In this document: one piece after another, positions 1-7,473 of the stretch
How the letters are laid out: each line of letters opens with the position of its first letter
Position numbering within the stretch: position 1 is the first letter of the stretch
DNA from: Paraburkholderia tropica
GTDB lineage: Bacteria > Pseudomonadota > Gammaproteobacteria > Burkholderiales > Burkholderiaceae
Length of the DNA: 64,000 nt
Assembly: GCF_914484835.1 (NCBI RefSeq)
Contig: NZ_CAJZAR010000083.1
Coordinates: 26,865 to 90,864, forward strand
Reading direction: 5' to 3'
Position numbers and translations under genes: made by a program
Notes under the pieces: generated by a model
Databases searched by the model: none
Seen by the model: the letters and a program-made list of their open reading frames with translations, nothing else
Told to the model about the DNA's origin: nothing

Positions 1-1155
1 TTCTAAGAAAATTTTGAAATCCGGCATGAAGAAAGCCGGAATTATGATAGATACCCTCTTACCCTTCGCACGCCATTTTATCTCCCTAAAACCCTGCCCC
101 TTCGGTGATATTGAGTACTCATTTGACCAACGCAACTCCCTTAGCTGCTCCCAATTTGAGCCACTCCGTGACAAAAGCAGCAGGAGAAAGAAGTTCATAC
201 AAAGGCTAGCGAAAATCAATCGCCAAACATTTCTACTTTCCGAGTTTACTTTACGCAACTGATACTCTGCTTTTTTTATTGCAGATTCCGCGGCCTGACA
301 ATTGTAGTAAAGATTAGTTGCAAGCATTTCCTCTATAGTTGACACTCTCCCCTCGGAATAGTTATATTGCCAATTAGGCCGACTACGTGCCGCTCGAGAC
401 TCCATCATCGATGGCGATATAAAATAAAGGTTAGTCGGAAAAATCCAGAGCTGATTTTTTTCGCAACCTATGTACTCAGGCATAGGTAATGCGTGAGGAA
501 ATGGCAAATCATTGATAACCAATTTTGCCAATCCATCGAAAATGGTGCCGCATAAAGCGAGGACCCGGGCAATCGTTTCGTCAGTAGGAACCTCTGTCGA
601 ATTGTGCAAATCTCTATTTGCACTGACCAAGTGAAAATCCTCTCGCTGTCCTTCGAGGCCAAGAAAGCTGGATAAAATATTAAACACCGAATTCTGAATT
701 TGAGAAACTGTATTTTGCGATATCTTGTTTTTTAATTCTTTTTCTCGCAACCAATTATTGTACGATACAAAAGATAATTTCGCGGAATCTCTATCATAAA
801 TTGCTGATACAAATCCCGCACCATCCGACCACGCTATAAATTTAACGAAATTCCAATAACGACCAAAGGATGTCGTATGCCTTACGAACCCACCATTTAT
901 TTCATTCGAAATCTGAAGAATTAGGCGTTCAACCGCTTCAATGCGTTCTCGAGATATGGAACTTGCATCGACCAAACTGCCGCCTCCGACCGCCCGTCGT
1001 CCTCCGGCTCGATTCGAATAGCACAGCGCGCCTACATCAAGTGTCTTTCCGTGCGGAAACCGAAGGATAATTTGTTCAGGGTTAGCTAATTCACCATCTC
1101 CAGCAAGAGGCAAATCTAAAACCCTTGTATCTCGTACGCTAAAGCGGTCGCTCAT
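1..1155 (-). CDS. Tyrosine-recombinase-like protein, second gene of an integrase pair (3' end off window)
   Basis: I translated an uninterrupted frame of 385 codons from the ATG at 1155 down to base 1, so the C-terminus is missing. Its start overlaps the stop of the upstream recombinase (CTATGAG), so the two are translationally coupled. Near residues 340-385 it shows a recombinase-like core: a hydrophobic helix, SGSNWEQLRELRWS, then IKWRAKGKRVSIIIP. That order matches the box-I region followed by the beta-hairpin lysine of phage-type integrases. The canonical box-I arginine position seems to be Asn (SGSN instead of TGLR), so the protein may be an accessory or inactive partner. The DNA is AT-rich relative to the rest of the window, which fits a mobile island. 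The family assignment rests on this short segment only. Confidence 0.6.
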   Translation of the reverse strand, partial: MSDRFSVRDTRVLDLPLAGDGELANPEQIILRFPHGKTLDVGALCYSNRAGGRRAVGGGSLVDASSISRERIEAVERLILQISNEINGGFVRHTTSFGRYWNFVKFIAWSDGAGFVSAIYDRDSAKLSFVSYNNWLREKELKNKISQNTVSQIQNSVFNILSSFLGLEGQREDFHLVSANRDLHNSTEVPTDETIARVLALCGTIFDGLAKLVINDLPFPHALPMPEYIGCEKNQLWIFPTNLYFISPSMMESRAARSRPNWQYNYSEGRVSTIEEMLATNLYYNCQAAESAIKKAEYQLRKVNSESRNVWRLIFASLCMNFFLLLLLSRSGSNWEQLRELRWSNEYSISPKGQGFREIKWRAKGKRVSIIIPAFFMPDFKIFLE

Positions 1156-2606
1156 AGCGCACCACGCATTACGCTCTCGGCTAAAGTTTTCAAATGTTTC
1201 GCATGATGTTCCTCTGCCTGTCTGGCCTGCTCGAGTCGCCGACGATAATGCAGATAGCGCTCGGTCACTAGCGACGACTCATGGCCCATTCTTACCATTA
1301 CGTACTCGCGTGCTTCACTGAGAGTAATCCTTCCGCTTTCAACCAGCGCGAGCTGAGCATCAGTTAGATTCATCCCAAATGAGGCCCTAGTATTATGAAA
1401 TTTATACCAGAAGGTCGAACAATATAAATTTCTTATGTAGGGAATTACGCGGTCATCCTTGAAGGTACGCACCCCCTGGCCATTCTTCGAGTGTCGAAGC
1501 CGGTTGCTTTCAAAAAATGAATGCTTTTTCTCTCGATTGGAGTACATCGGCGCTCCACGAACACTCAAGAACAGTGGGTATTCTTCGACTGGCAGATTGT
1601 TGCCGTAATCCGCATAACGATTGCGCCGCTTTTCCGCTCGTTCGCTAATCGCATAGATTTTTAGCATTTTCTGAAACCACGCAGGGACGTGCAAAACCAT
1701 TTTTTTATCGAACTTCGTGTCAACCCCCGTTCCGGGTCCAATCGGAACGCGCAGTTCGCGGTCATCCGCACCTTTAAAATCGAGTAAGGCGTGCTTCACC
1801 TGGTATGTCAAAATCGTTTGAATTCTAGCTCCCGTCAACAGTCCCATCAAATGTATTAAGGACATCTCGGTATTTCGAAGAGCTATCAAAGCTTCAACCA
1901 ACCATTTTTGCTCTTCAATGCTCATTGGTCGAAGCTTCTCCCCATCGTCGATAGTCTCATCGAACGCACTTCGGCTCTCTGACATCGAAATCGAAACATC
2001 GGTTTTTTTGCGCTTATTTATAAAAACAAGTCCTTTCGCGTTAATGCTTTCTATATAAACATCGCTTTCGACCCAAGGAGGATTATCGGGAGTAAAAACC
2101 TTCTCGTCCTCAATAATCAACCGATAGAATCCAACAACGCTTCCCATTCTTCTTCTAGCGGTACTGATTGAAATTTCACCGGCTTCAACGAGCTTCTTTA
2201 GTCGCCCATTAAACCGGTAGGTCGGTCTATTTGGCTTGAACTTCGGAAACGTCATCCAATCGAGCTGTCCGTCCGTTTCGTCGAGAAAGTGCCTGTACGC
2301 CGCCAAGTCGGCCGCTGTGTTCCAATGATTCGCCAAGTCCTTTTCCCCGGACTCGACGACTTTATGCAGCGTATATACAAGTGCTTCCGCCCAAGGCACG
2401 CCGTCTTTCGCTAGCGCAATGGGAAAGAGGTTATAGCGGTATTGGTGTTCTGGTGCCGTTATCACATCACCATCCGGGTCCCGTGCAGGGCGGATGTAGT
2501 ACGTCACTCCGTTGGGGAGGTCAATTCGTTCCGCCTCGGGGTCGCCGGCATCGGTCACCTCGGTCACAACAAATCGGGGCAGCATAACTCTGTGTGCGGT
2601 GCGCAT
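1152..2606 (-). CDS. Tyrosine-type site-specific recombinase of a mobile island
   Basis: Predicted 484-residue DNA strand-exchange enzyme that would integrate and excise the island extending left of the window. The C-terminal half carries the family catalytic set: Arg in LLTGARIQTIL, the HxxR pair in FHNTRASFG, His in MGHESS and the nucleophilic Tyr in TERYLHY. The N-terminal 200 residues are a long DNA-binding region. I chose the ATG at 2606 (MRTAHRVMLPRF) because GGAG lies five bases upstream; the frame stays open to 2684 without a better ribosome site. Its stop overlaps the next gene by four bases. Length and pairing with a second recombinase-like gene suggest the two- or three-gene integrase modules of islands (GmtY/GmtZ-like is one possibility), but I cannot verify the subfamily. 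Confidence 0.85.
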   Translation of the reverse strand: MRTAHRVMLPRFVVTEVTDAGDPEAERIDLPNGVTYYIRPARDPDGDVITAPEHQYRYNLFPIALAKDGVPWAEALVYTLHKVVESGEKDLANHWNTAADLAAYRHFLDETDGQLDWMTFPKFKPNRPTYRFNGRLKKLVEAGEISISTARRRMGSVVGFYRLIIEDEKVFTPDNPPWVESDVYIESINAKGLVFINKRKKTDVSISMSESRSAFDETIDDGEKLRPMSIEEQKWLVEALIALRNTEMSLIHLMGLLTGARIQTILTYQVKHALLDFKGADDRELRVPIGPGTGVDTKFDKKMVLHVPAWFQKMLKIYAISERAEKRRNRYADYGNNLPVEEYPLFLSVRGAPMYSNREKKHSFFESNRLRHSKNGQGVRTFKDDRVIPYIRNLYCSTFWYKFHNTRASFGMNLTDAQLALVESGRITLSEAREYVMVRMGHESSLVTERYLHYRRRLEQARQAEEHHAKHLKTLAESVMRGAL

Positions 2607-2987
2607 AATGTCTCCACGCTGCATCGAACGGTCTCGATAGTGGCAATGACAGATACTTGACGCAAAAAACGGTGCCCTCGGCAATATTCTTTTATTTTTG
2701 CTACGACCCTCTTACTTTCTGCATAAATGCCAAGGGTCCAATATCGTTTGCACTTCTACGCTGCGTAAATCTGATTGAACGCTGAAGAAACCTAGTCCAT
2801 TTCTTTTGTACTTGCAAATCTTGTCTTCACACGACGTACTTGTGAGTACCAGAAAATATCGGACTATGCCTAAAACGCTCCGAAAATCTGCCATGCCATT
2901 CACGCCGCGGCGGGCGCGCCAAACTGCCGCGCCCAGCGCCTGAAAACGGACCCTCACCAGCGAACACGAACGAACACGGACGAATCG
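2607..2987. other. Gene-free junction between island and chromosome
   Basis: No convincing gene. GC rises sharply from AT-rich DNA to the high-GC background at about 2.9 kb. The right attachment site of the island probably lies here, but one copy alone cannot be recognised. An 81-codon leftward open frame (2712-2957) has no ribosome site or coding character and was not called. Confidence 0.4.
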
Positions 2988-3842
2988 ATGACACGCTCCA
3001 CCGCCGCCGCCCGCCCCAACACGCGCAAGCCAGCGGGACGCATTCGCGTCGGCATCGGCGGCTGGATCTACGCGCCGTGGCGCGGCGCCTTCTATCCCGA
3101 CGGACTCGCCCAGCGCCTCGAACTCGATTACGCGAGCCGCCGCCTCAGCTCGCTCGAAATCAACTCGACGTATTACGGCGCGCAGCGTCCGACGAGCTTC
3201 GCGCGCTGGCGAGACGAGACGCCCGACGACTTCGTGTTCGCGCTAAAAGGCCCGCGCTTCGCGATGAACCGGCGCGTGCTCGCCGAAGCTGGTGCGTCGA
3301 TCGAGCGTTTTCTCACGGGCGGCGTGCTCGAACTCGGCGACAAGCTCGGGCCGATCAACTGGCAACTGATGCCCAGTAAGCGCTTCGAACCCGACGACTA
3401 CGCGCGCTTTCTCGACCTGCTCCCCGACGAAGTCGACGGCCGCACGCTGCGGCACGCGCTCGAAGTGCGGCACGAGAGTTTTTGCACGCCGGAATTCGTC
3501 GCGCTGGCCCGCAGCCGTCACGCGGCCATCGTGATGTCGGGCGACTCCGAGTATCCGCAGATCGCCGACGCGAGCGCGCCCTTCGTCTACGCGCGCATCA
3601 TGGGCACGGACGAGCGGCATCCGCTTGGCTATTCGAGCGCCGATCTCGACCGCTGGGTCGATCGCGCGATTGCCTGGTCGCACGGCGAGACGCCTGATGA
3701 TCTGGATACCTACGCAAAACCGCTCAAGGCGAAAACAGGCCGCGACGTGTTTCTCTATGTGATCAGCGGCCACAAGACGCACAACCCGGCCGCCGCGATG
3801 GCGCTCATCGAGCGCTTGCGCGAGCGCGGCGCGAACGCCTGA
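2988..3842 (+). CDS. DUF72 (YecE-like) family protein
   Basis: A 284-residue protein with the hallmarks of the DUF72/YecE family. Near the N-terminus is RVGIGGWIYAPWRGAFYP; then come the segment LSSLEINSTYYGAQRP and the conserved FVFALKGPRFAMNRR, as expected of a TIM-barrel-like protein. Length matches the usual 240-290 residues. The biochemical function of the family is not established, so none is assigned. It is the first gene with normal high GC right of the recombinase island and probably marks the resident chromosome. It converges on the TetR gene 30 bases downstream; CACTCAAGC-type 9-bp tandem units lie in the gap. Confidence 0.85.
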   Translation: MTRSTAAARPNTRKPAGRIRVGIGGWIYAPWRGAFYPDGLAQRLELDYASRRLSSLEINSTYYGAQRPTSFARWRDETPDDFVFALKGPRFAMNRRVLAEAGASIERFLTGGVLELGDKLGPINWQLMPSKRFEPDDYARFLDLLPDEVDGRTLRHALEVRHESFCTPEFVALARSRHAAIVMSGDSEYPQIADASAPFVYARIMGTDERHPLGYSSADLDRWVDRAIAWSHGETPDDLDTYAKPLKAKTGRDVFLYVISGHKTHNPAAAMALIERLRERGANA

Positions 3843-3872
3843 AATCGGCGACGCTCAAGCCACTCAAGCCAC

Positions 3873-4514
3873 TCAAGCCGCGCACGCCGATCGCAGCAGA
3901 TACCCCACCACCGCGTGCGTGGCGCGCATCTCCAGCGCGGCGGCGTCGGTTTCTCCGCGCGCGCCCGCAGCGTCGACCATGCCGCGCACGATCGCGTAGA
4001 CATCGTGCGCAGCGGTCTCGACGTCCGGCAGACGCGGTGCATCGGCGAGACCGAACGCGTGCAAAAGCGTCGCGTGCAGGCGCTCGCTCACGCGCTGATC
4101 GCGTTCGCCGAGCGGCAAGCGCGCTTCCTCGAAGTCGAGCACGCGCGCGAGCACGGGCCGCCGCATCTGATGCTCGACCGAGGCGCGGATCACTTCGCGC
4201 AACGCCGCTTCGCAGCTGCTCGCCGCGCCCGCGTGTTCGAGCACCACGAGCAATGGCGCGCTCTCGCGGTCGATCAATGCGGCCGTGAGCGCGTCGCGGT
4301 TCGGAAAGTATTGATAGAGCGAGCCGACGCTCACGCCCGCGCGTTCGGCGATGGCGTTGGTCGTATAGCCGTCGGGGCCGCGCGTTTCGAGAATACGTGC
4401 GGCCGCTTCGAGTATCGCGTCGACGGTTGCGGCCGAGCGGCGCTGTTTGGGCTGCTTACGGGCGTCAAGCGGAGTTGGGCGGCGACGTGCGCCGCCGCGT
4501 GGCGTCGTGGTCAT
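3873..4514 (-). CDS. TetR/AcrR family transcriptional regulator
   Basis: A 213-residue one-component regulator. A basic N-terminal tail precedes a clear TetR helix-turn-helix (IAERAGVSVGSLYQYFPNRDAL, residues roughly 50-70), followed by a helical ligand and dimerisation domain ending LLRSACAA. I use the ATG at 4514 (MTTTPRGG); a TTG at 4544 would add ten residues. Just upstream, the bases around 4535-4555 hold two tandem copies of CTCAGTTTTG-like sequence, a possible autoregulatory operator. No obvious target lies next to it: its neighbours are the convergent DUF72 gene and a decayed integrase remnant. Confidence 0.85.
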   Translation of the reverse strand: MTTTPRGGARRRPTPLDARKQPKQRRSAATVDAILEAAARILETRGPDGYTTNAIAERAGVSVGSLYQYFPNRDALTAALIDRESAPLLVVLEHAGAASSCEAALREVIRASVEHQMRRPVLARVLDFEEARLPLGERDQRVSERLHATLLHAFGLADAPRLPDVETAAHDVYAIVRGMVDAAGARGETDAAALEMRATHAVVGYLLRSACAA

Positions 4515-4845
4515 GATTCGGGGGCGAGAGTTAAAACTGAGCAAAACTGAGCGATTGCTCGCATTTTAACTGGGCGCAACTCTCGATCGCCGTCCGCGTC
4601 TTGCACTTAAAAGACGGCGGAGGATCACTCCGCCAAGAATGAACGGGAAGCCCCATATAGTCAACGACTTCCGGTGCTTCGTTGTTTCGACCCACAAAAT
4701 GACCCGCGTTGAGAGCGCTGATACCGCTATGGCGCACGTCCGATGCGCGGCTCGCACAGTCGAGGGTTGTCCGCACATCTTTCCTGATGTGCGTTACATC
4801 TGCCTTGTTTGCAAGGATCGTGCGATATGCGCAATCGGCAAACAC

Positions 4846-4990
4846 TGTACGCCACGCGACATTGCCGAACGGGCGCTCGCGCATACCGTCGCGAACAAGG
4901 TTAAGGCTGCCGATCACCACAGTGATTTGATTGAACAGCGTCGCCCGATGCTGGAGACATGGGCGGCATCTATCTGCGGAAAGGCGGATG
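4846..4990 (+). pseudogene. C-terminal remnant of a P4-type tyrosine integrase
   Basis: In the rightward frame the translation reads TPRDIAERALAHTVANKVKA, then SDLIEQRRPMLETWAASICG. This matches the extreme C-terminus of P4/CP4-57-type phage integrases (family pattern: xxVAExALAHxVxxKVxxAYxRxDLxExRRxLMxxWAxxC). The expected nucleophile Tyr (AAY) reads Asp in AADHHSD. No catalytic Arg or HxxR core is recognisable upstream, and the frame just runs on in noise. I read this as the tail of a dead integrase, evidence of an earlier insertion beside the type VI cluster. The call rests on about 45 residues. Confidence 0.6.
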
Positions 4991-5093
4991 GATTCAAGTC
5001 CCTGCTACCCTGCCACCTCGACGCGCACCGGCAAGGCGCGTTATTCGATCACTCCGATACAGTGCAGGAACCGGCGCGCTTGACGCTCGAATA

Positions 5094-5117
5094 ACAAAAG
5101 CCCGCCGAAGCGGCGGC
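5094..5117 (-). terminator. Rho-independent terminator of the VgrG/effector unit
   Basis: On the minus strand GCCGCCG-CTT-CGGCGGGC is followed by TTTTGTTATT. It lies about 135 bases downstream of the Imm52-like stop and is the only convincing hairpin with a T-tract after that operon. Confidence 0.65.
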
Positions 5118-5251
5118 AAAACTCTCACAAGCCATGCAAGAATTTCGCCGGCCTTCTGTGCCGGTTCAGAGTACGTTGACTGTCTGGTAACAATGGCAAT
5201 GCTGTTATCACTCATGTAAAGCTGTCTTTACTAATTTGAGGCACGACGGAA

Positions 5252-5980
5252 TCACAGGTCAACGTATCGCGGCAACAGATCCTGATCGGCTAGGCGGATC
5301 TCGATATCGTTTGCGACTTTGACGTGTGCCCGGTTGTTCACGTCGAACACTTCATCCGTCACGCTGACAATGATCGTGCCTTGCTGCTGGCAGTCTCGCA
5401 TGACCGGAATCAGGGCGCGCGCTTCGGGCACCTGGGCCGACGTGAGTGCGTGCGGCAGATAGAGCATCCAGCTTACGCCGGGACGGTCCGCGAATACCTG
5501 CTTTTCGAAGTATGGCCGAGGTCCGAAGATAACGTAGGGACAATCAAACTCTATCGCAACTTTGGAAACTACGTTTGCCGACGATACATACGATCCCGCG
5601 CGAGATGCACCTTTCCGCCTCTCACTGACACTCAATTCAAATTGATTTGCGATACTTCCGCAATCAATTATTATATTAATGGTCGATGCATTTCCGCGAC
5701 CAGAAATTCCATTCCAGATGTCAATGCTTTTCGGTTGACCTGATTCATGTCGGCTTCGGTGATTCAGTTCCTCGATTGCGGCAGCACGCGGTTCAGCCCC
5801 TTCGAAAACAGGAACTCCCAACCTATCATCTTCACCGTCACCGCTCAAATACCAAGGGCCGCCGAGAGTCTTGTCGGACACCGAAAGCTCTGAGAGAATT
5901 GGATAAACGCGACGAAGCTGATACAGAAAATCACCTTCACGCACAGATGTGCTATCTCTGAACGATGCTTGCAGGTACAT
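5252..5980 (-). CDS. Imm52-like immunity protein for the Tox-REase-5 effector
   Basis: A 242-residue soluble protein encoded directly after the putative nuclease toxin. It shows GGPWYLSGD near residue 40, which fits my recollection of Imm52-family proteins, the usual partners of Tox-REase-5 toxins. The start at 5980 (MYLQASF) is chosen because the effector stop runs straight into its ribosome site (TAAGGAATAGT-ATG); a TTG 21 bases upstream would overlap the toxin. AT content is higher than in vgrG, as is common for exchangeable toxin-immunity pairs. Expected role: cytoplasmic binding and neutralisation of the incoming or self-made effector. Last gene of the unit before the terminator at 5.1 kb. 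The Imm52 assignment is from memory of the family plus context. Confidence 0.7.
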   Translation of the reverse strand: MYLQASFRDSTSVREGDFLYQLRRVYPILSELSVSDKTLGGPWYLSGDGEDDRLGVPVFEGAEPRAAAIEELNHRSRHESGQPKSIDIWNGISGRGNASTINIIIDCGSIANQFELSVSERRKGASRAGSYVSSANVVSKVAIEFDCPYVIFGPRPYFEKQVFADRPGVSWMLYLPHALTSAQVPEARALIPVMRDCQQQGTIIVSVTDEVFDVNNRAHVKVANDIEIRLADQDLLPRYVDL

Positions 5981-5988
5981 ACTATTCC

Positions 5989-6633
5989 TTATCCAGTGCA
6001 AATCGACGGGACGCCAGCCTTCGTGAGGGTAGGCGACATAAGTTTTTGAAAACGTGGAGTTTCAAAATACCACATCAATCTACTTGGTGGATTCTTCCTT
6101 ACCACATCGGCCTGATGAATAATCTGTTTTTTTGTGGAACTAAATCCATCAAAATCGTAGATTGACTCGCCATCTTCATCGAAAAATTTATCCAAAAGTT
6201 GATCGTAATTTCCCTTCGCTTCTTGCAATAAGCACTGTGCTTTGACGAAACCATCAAAGGTTACGGGCTTAGGCTCTCCAGCAGGCTGCCACGCCCACTC
6301 CATATTCCAGCCTTGATTCGTTTCTCGGCCTTTCCCATCCGTTGTTATCCCATACTCAAATCCGGTAATGCGCGCCTGATAACGCCGCGGCTCAGGGTTC
6401 ATACTATGATTCTTTTGCACCTTCGAGCCTTTGTCCGGCGGACACTTGCACGGCCTGTCGCGCTCACGGCTCCGGTCGCGTGGAAGGCTGTCCAGACCAC
6501 CGTCTGAGCCCGTGCCAGCGCCCGCGCCACCGACGGAGCCCGTAGCCGGAACCGGCGAAGGCAGCGGCACCGGCATGGTCTGGAGAAGCGAGTTGGCTGC
6601 GGCAGCCAGCGTACCCGGAAACGGAATACCCAT
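5989..6633 (-). CDS. Type VI effector with Tox-REase-5-like nuclease domain
   Basis: A 214-residue predicted DNase effector. The start at 6633 (MGIPFPGTLAA) overlaps the preceding stop as TGATG. Residues 1-60 are a Gly/Pro/Ser-rich leader with no PAAR motif. A basic CKCPP segment follows, then RYQARITGFEYGI, WNMEWAWQ, TFDGFVKAQCLLQEAKGNYD and the C-terminal KPPSR/WYFETP-like part. The pattern of a Trp-rich strand, then FDGF..C.LQEAKGNYD matches Tox-REase-5 restriction-fold toxins such as Pseudomonas TseT, where E-x-K (EAK here) belongs to the nuclease core. Upstream DUF4123 and small-protein genes fit its loading onto VgrG. The domain call is from recognised motifs, not a search. Confidence 0.78.
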   Translation of the reverse strand: MGIPFPGTLAAAANSLLQTMPVPLPSPVPATGSVGGAGAGTGSDGGLDSLPRDRSRERDRPCKCPPDKGSKVQKNHSMNPEPRRYQARITGFEYGITTDGKGRETNQGWNMEWAWQPAGEPKPVTFDGFVKAQCLLQEAKGNYDQLLDKFFDEDGESIYDFDGFSSTKKQIIHQADVVRKNPPSRLMWYFETPRFQKLMSPTLTKAGVPSICTG

Positions 6634-6980
6634 CAGTGAGCCTCCTTTTGTTCCTGTTGTTTTTTGCGCGTGACCTGCAACAGCATTTCGAAACGCTGTT
6701 CGCCTGGCGCGCCCGGTTTGTCCAGCCATGCGGCAATGGCTGGAAGCAGGTAAAAGCCGGGCGTGGTGGCTTCCAGAAAAAGGAAATCCACGGTCGGCCC
6801 GTCGTGGGTGAATCCAAGCTCTTTCGTTCGCGCATAGGCCTCGTTCAGCCGGTCACCCAACTTCCGGTCATCGGCAAGCCAGGGATAGTCACGCACGATA
6901 TCCTCGCGCACAGCCGCCACATAGTTGCGATCCTCATGCTCCCTCAGGATGGCCCATTGCTGTTCAGTTAGACGGTTCAT
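6633..6980 (-). CDS. Small type VI protein, putative effector co-chaperone
   Basis: A 115-residue acidic, helical protein (MNRLTEQQWAILREHEDRNY...) sandwiched between the DUF4123 chaperone and the Tox-REase-5 effector. It overlaps the chaperone by 17 bases and the effector by one (TGATG). No membrane segment or known motif is seen. In Pseudomonas aeruginosa the TseT locus has a DUF4123 chaperone (TecT) plus a small co-chaperone between it and the toxin. Position, size and toxin type are the same here, so I infer the same job; I did not recognise sequence similarity directly. Confidence 0.55.
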   Translation of the reverse strand: MNRLTEQQWAILREHEDRNYVAAVREDIVRDYPWLADDRKLGDRLNEAYARTKELGFTHDGPTVDFLFLEATTPGFYLLPAIAAWLDKPGAPGEQRFEMLLQVTRKKQQEQKEAH

Positions 6981-7473
6981 GGTCGGTGATGTAGCGCCGT
7001 TGTCCTTCGTAGAGGTATTGCCATTCGAATGCGGTCCTGAAAAGCTCGCGGTCGTCCGCGGTCTGATACGCGTCGTTCAGCGCATGGATGACCCTGGGGT
7101 CCCAGAAGCGCAGCAGGGCAGCACGCCCGTTCGGTAGTCGGGTGTTCAGATGTGGGCGCAACCTTGCTGCCTGTTCCTCGACATCACGCCAGACAATCAA
7201 CCAGATCACACCAGGGCGGACCTGTTCGAGTTTGCCGAGGTCCGCAACGTGATCGCCTGAGTTCTCAGGGTCGATCAGCCACGGCCCCGCGTATGCGAGC
7301 GCGGCCTCCTTTGTGCCCGCGAACAGCGATACCGCGATGCCGTCGCGCGGTTCCAGCGTCCGGCCTGTGTGCTGCTGATACTGGAGACCATCCACAAGCG
7401 CCAGCGCGCGCAGCGGGCCGTTATAGCGCTGAGCATGGCGGTGAAGGTGTTCTGCAACCGGGAGCGGGATCAT
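6964..7473 (-). CDS. DUF4123 type VI effector chaperone
   Basis: A 169-residue protein whose start overlaps the vgrG stop as TAATG (7473), which is why I prefer it to an in-frame start at 7521. It shows the DUF4123 course: ALALVDGLQYQ near residue 25, YAGPWLIDPEN near 65, then VIWLIVWRD, LNTRLPNGRAALLRFWDPRV and a C-terminal Trp/Tyr-rich tail. DUF4123 proteins (TEC/TAP chaperones) bind a specific effector and help mount it on VgrG or PAAR. Its cargo is most likely the nuclease two genes downstream. Confidence 0.8.
   Translation of the reverse strand: MIPLPVAEHLHRHAQRYNGPLRALALVDGLQYQQHTGRTLEPRDGIAVSLFAGTKEAALAYAGPWLIDPENSGDHVADLGKLEQVRPGVIWLIVWRDVEEQAARLRPHLNTRLPNGRAALLRFWDPRVIHALNDAYQTADDRELFRTAFEWQYLYEGQRRYITDHEPSN

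Noticed and set aside
2712..2957. 81-codon leftward open frame between recombinase and DUF72 gene
   Set aside because: No ribosome site, crosses the GC change, no similarity recognised.
4531..4920. 129-codon leftward open frame upstream of the TetR gene
   Set aside because: Lies opposite the integrase remnant and shows no coding character.
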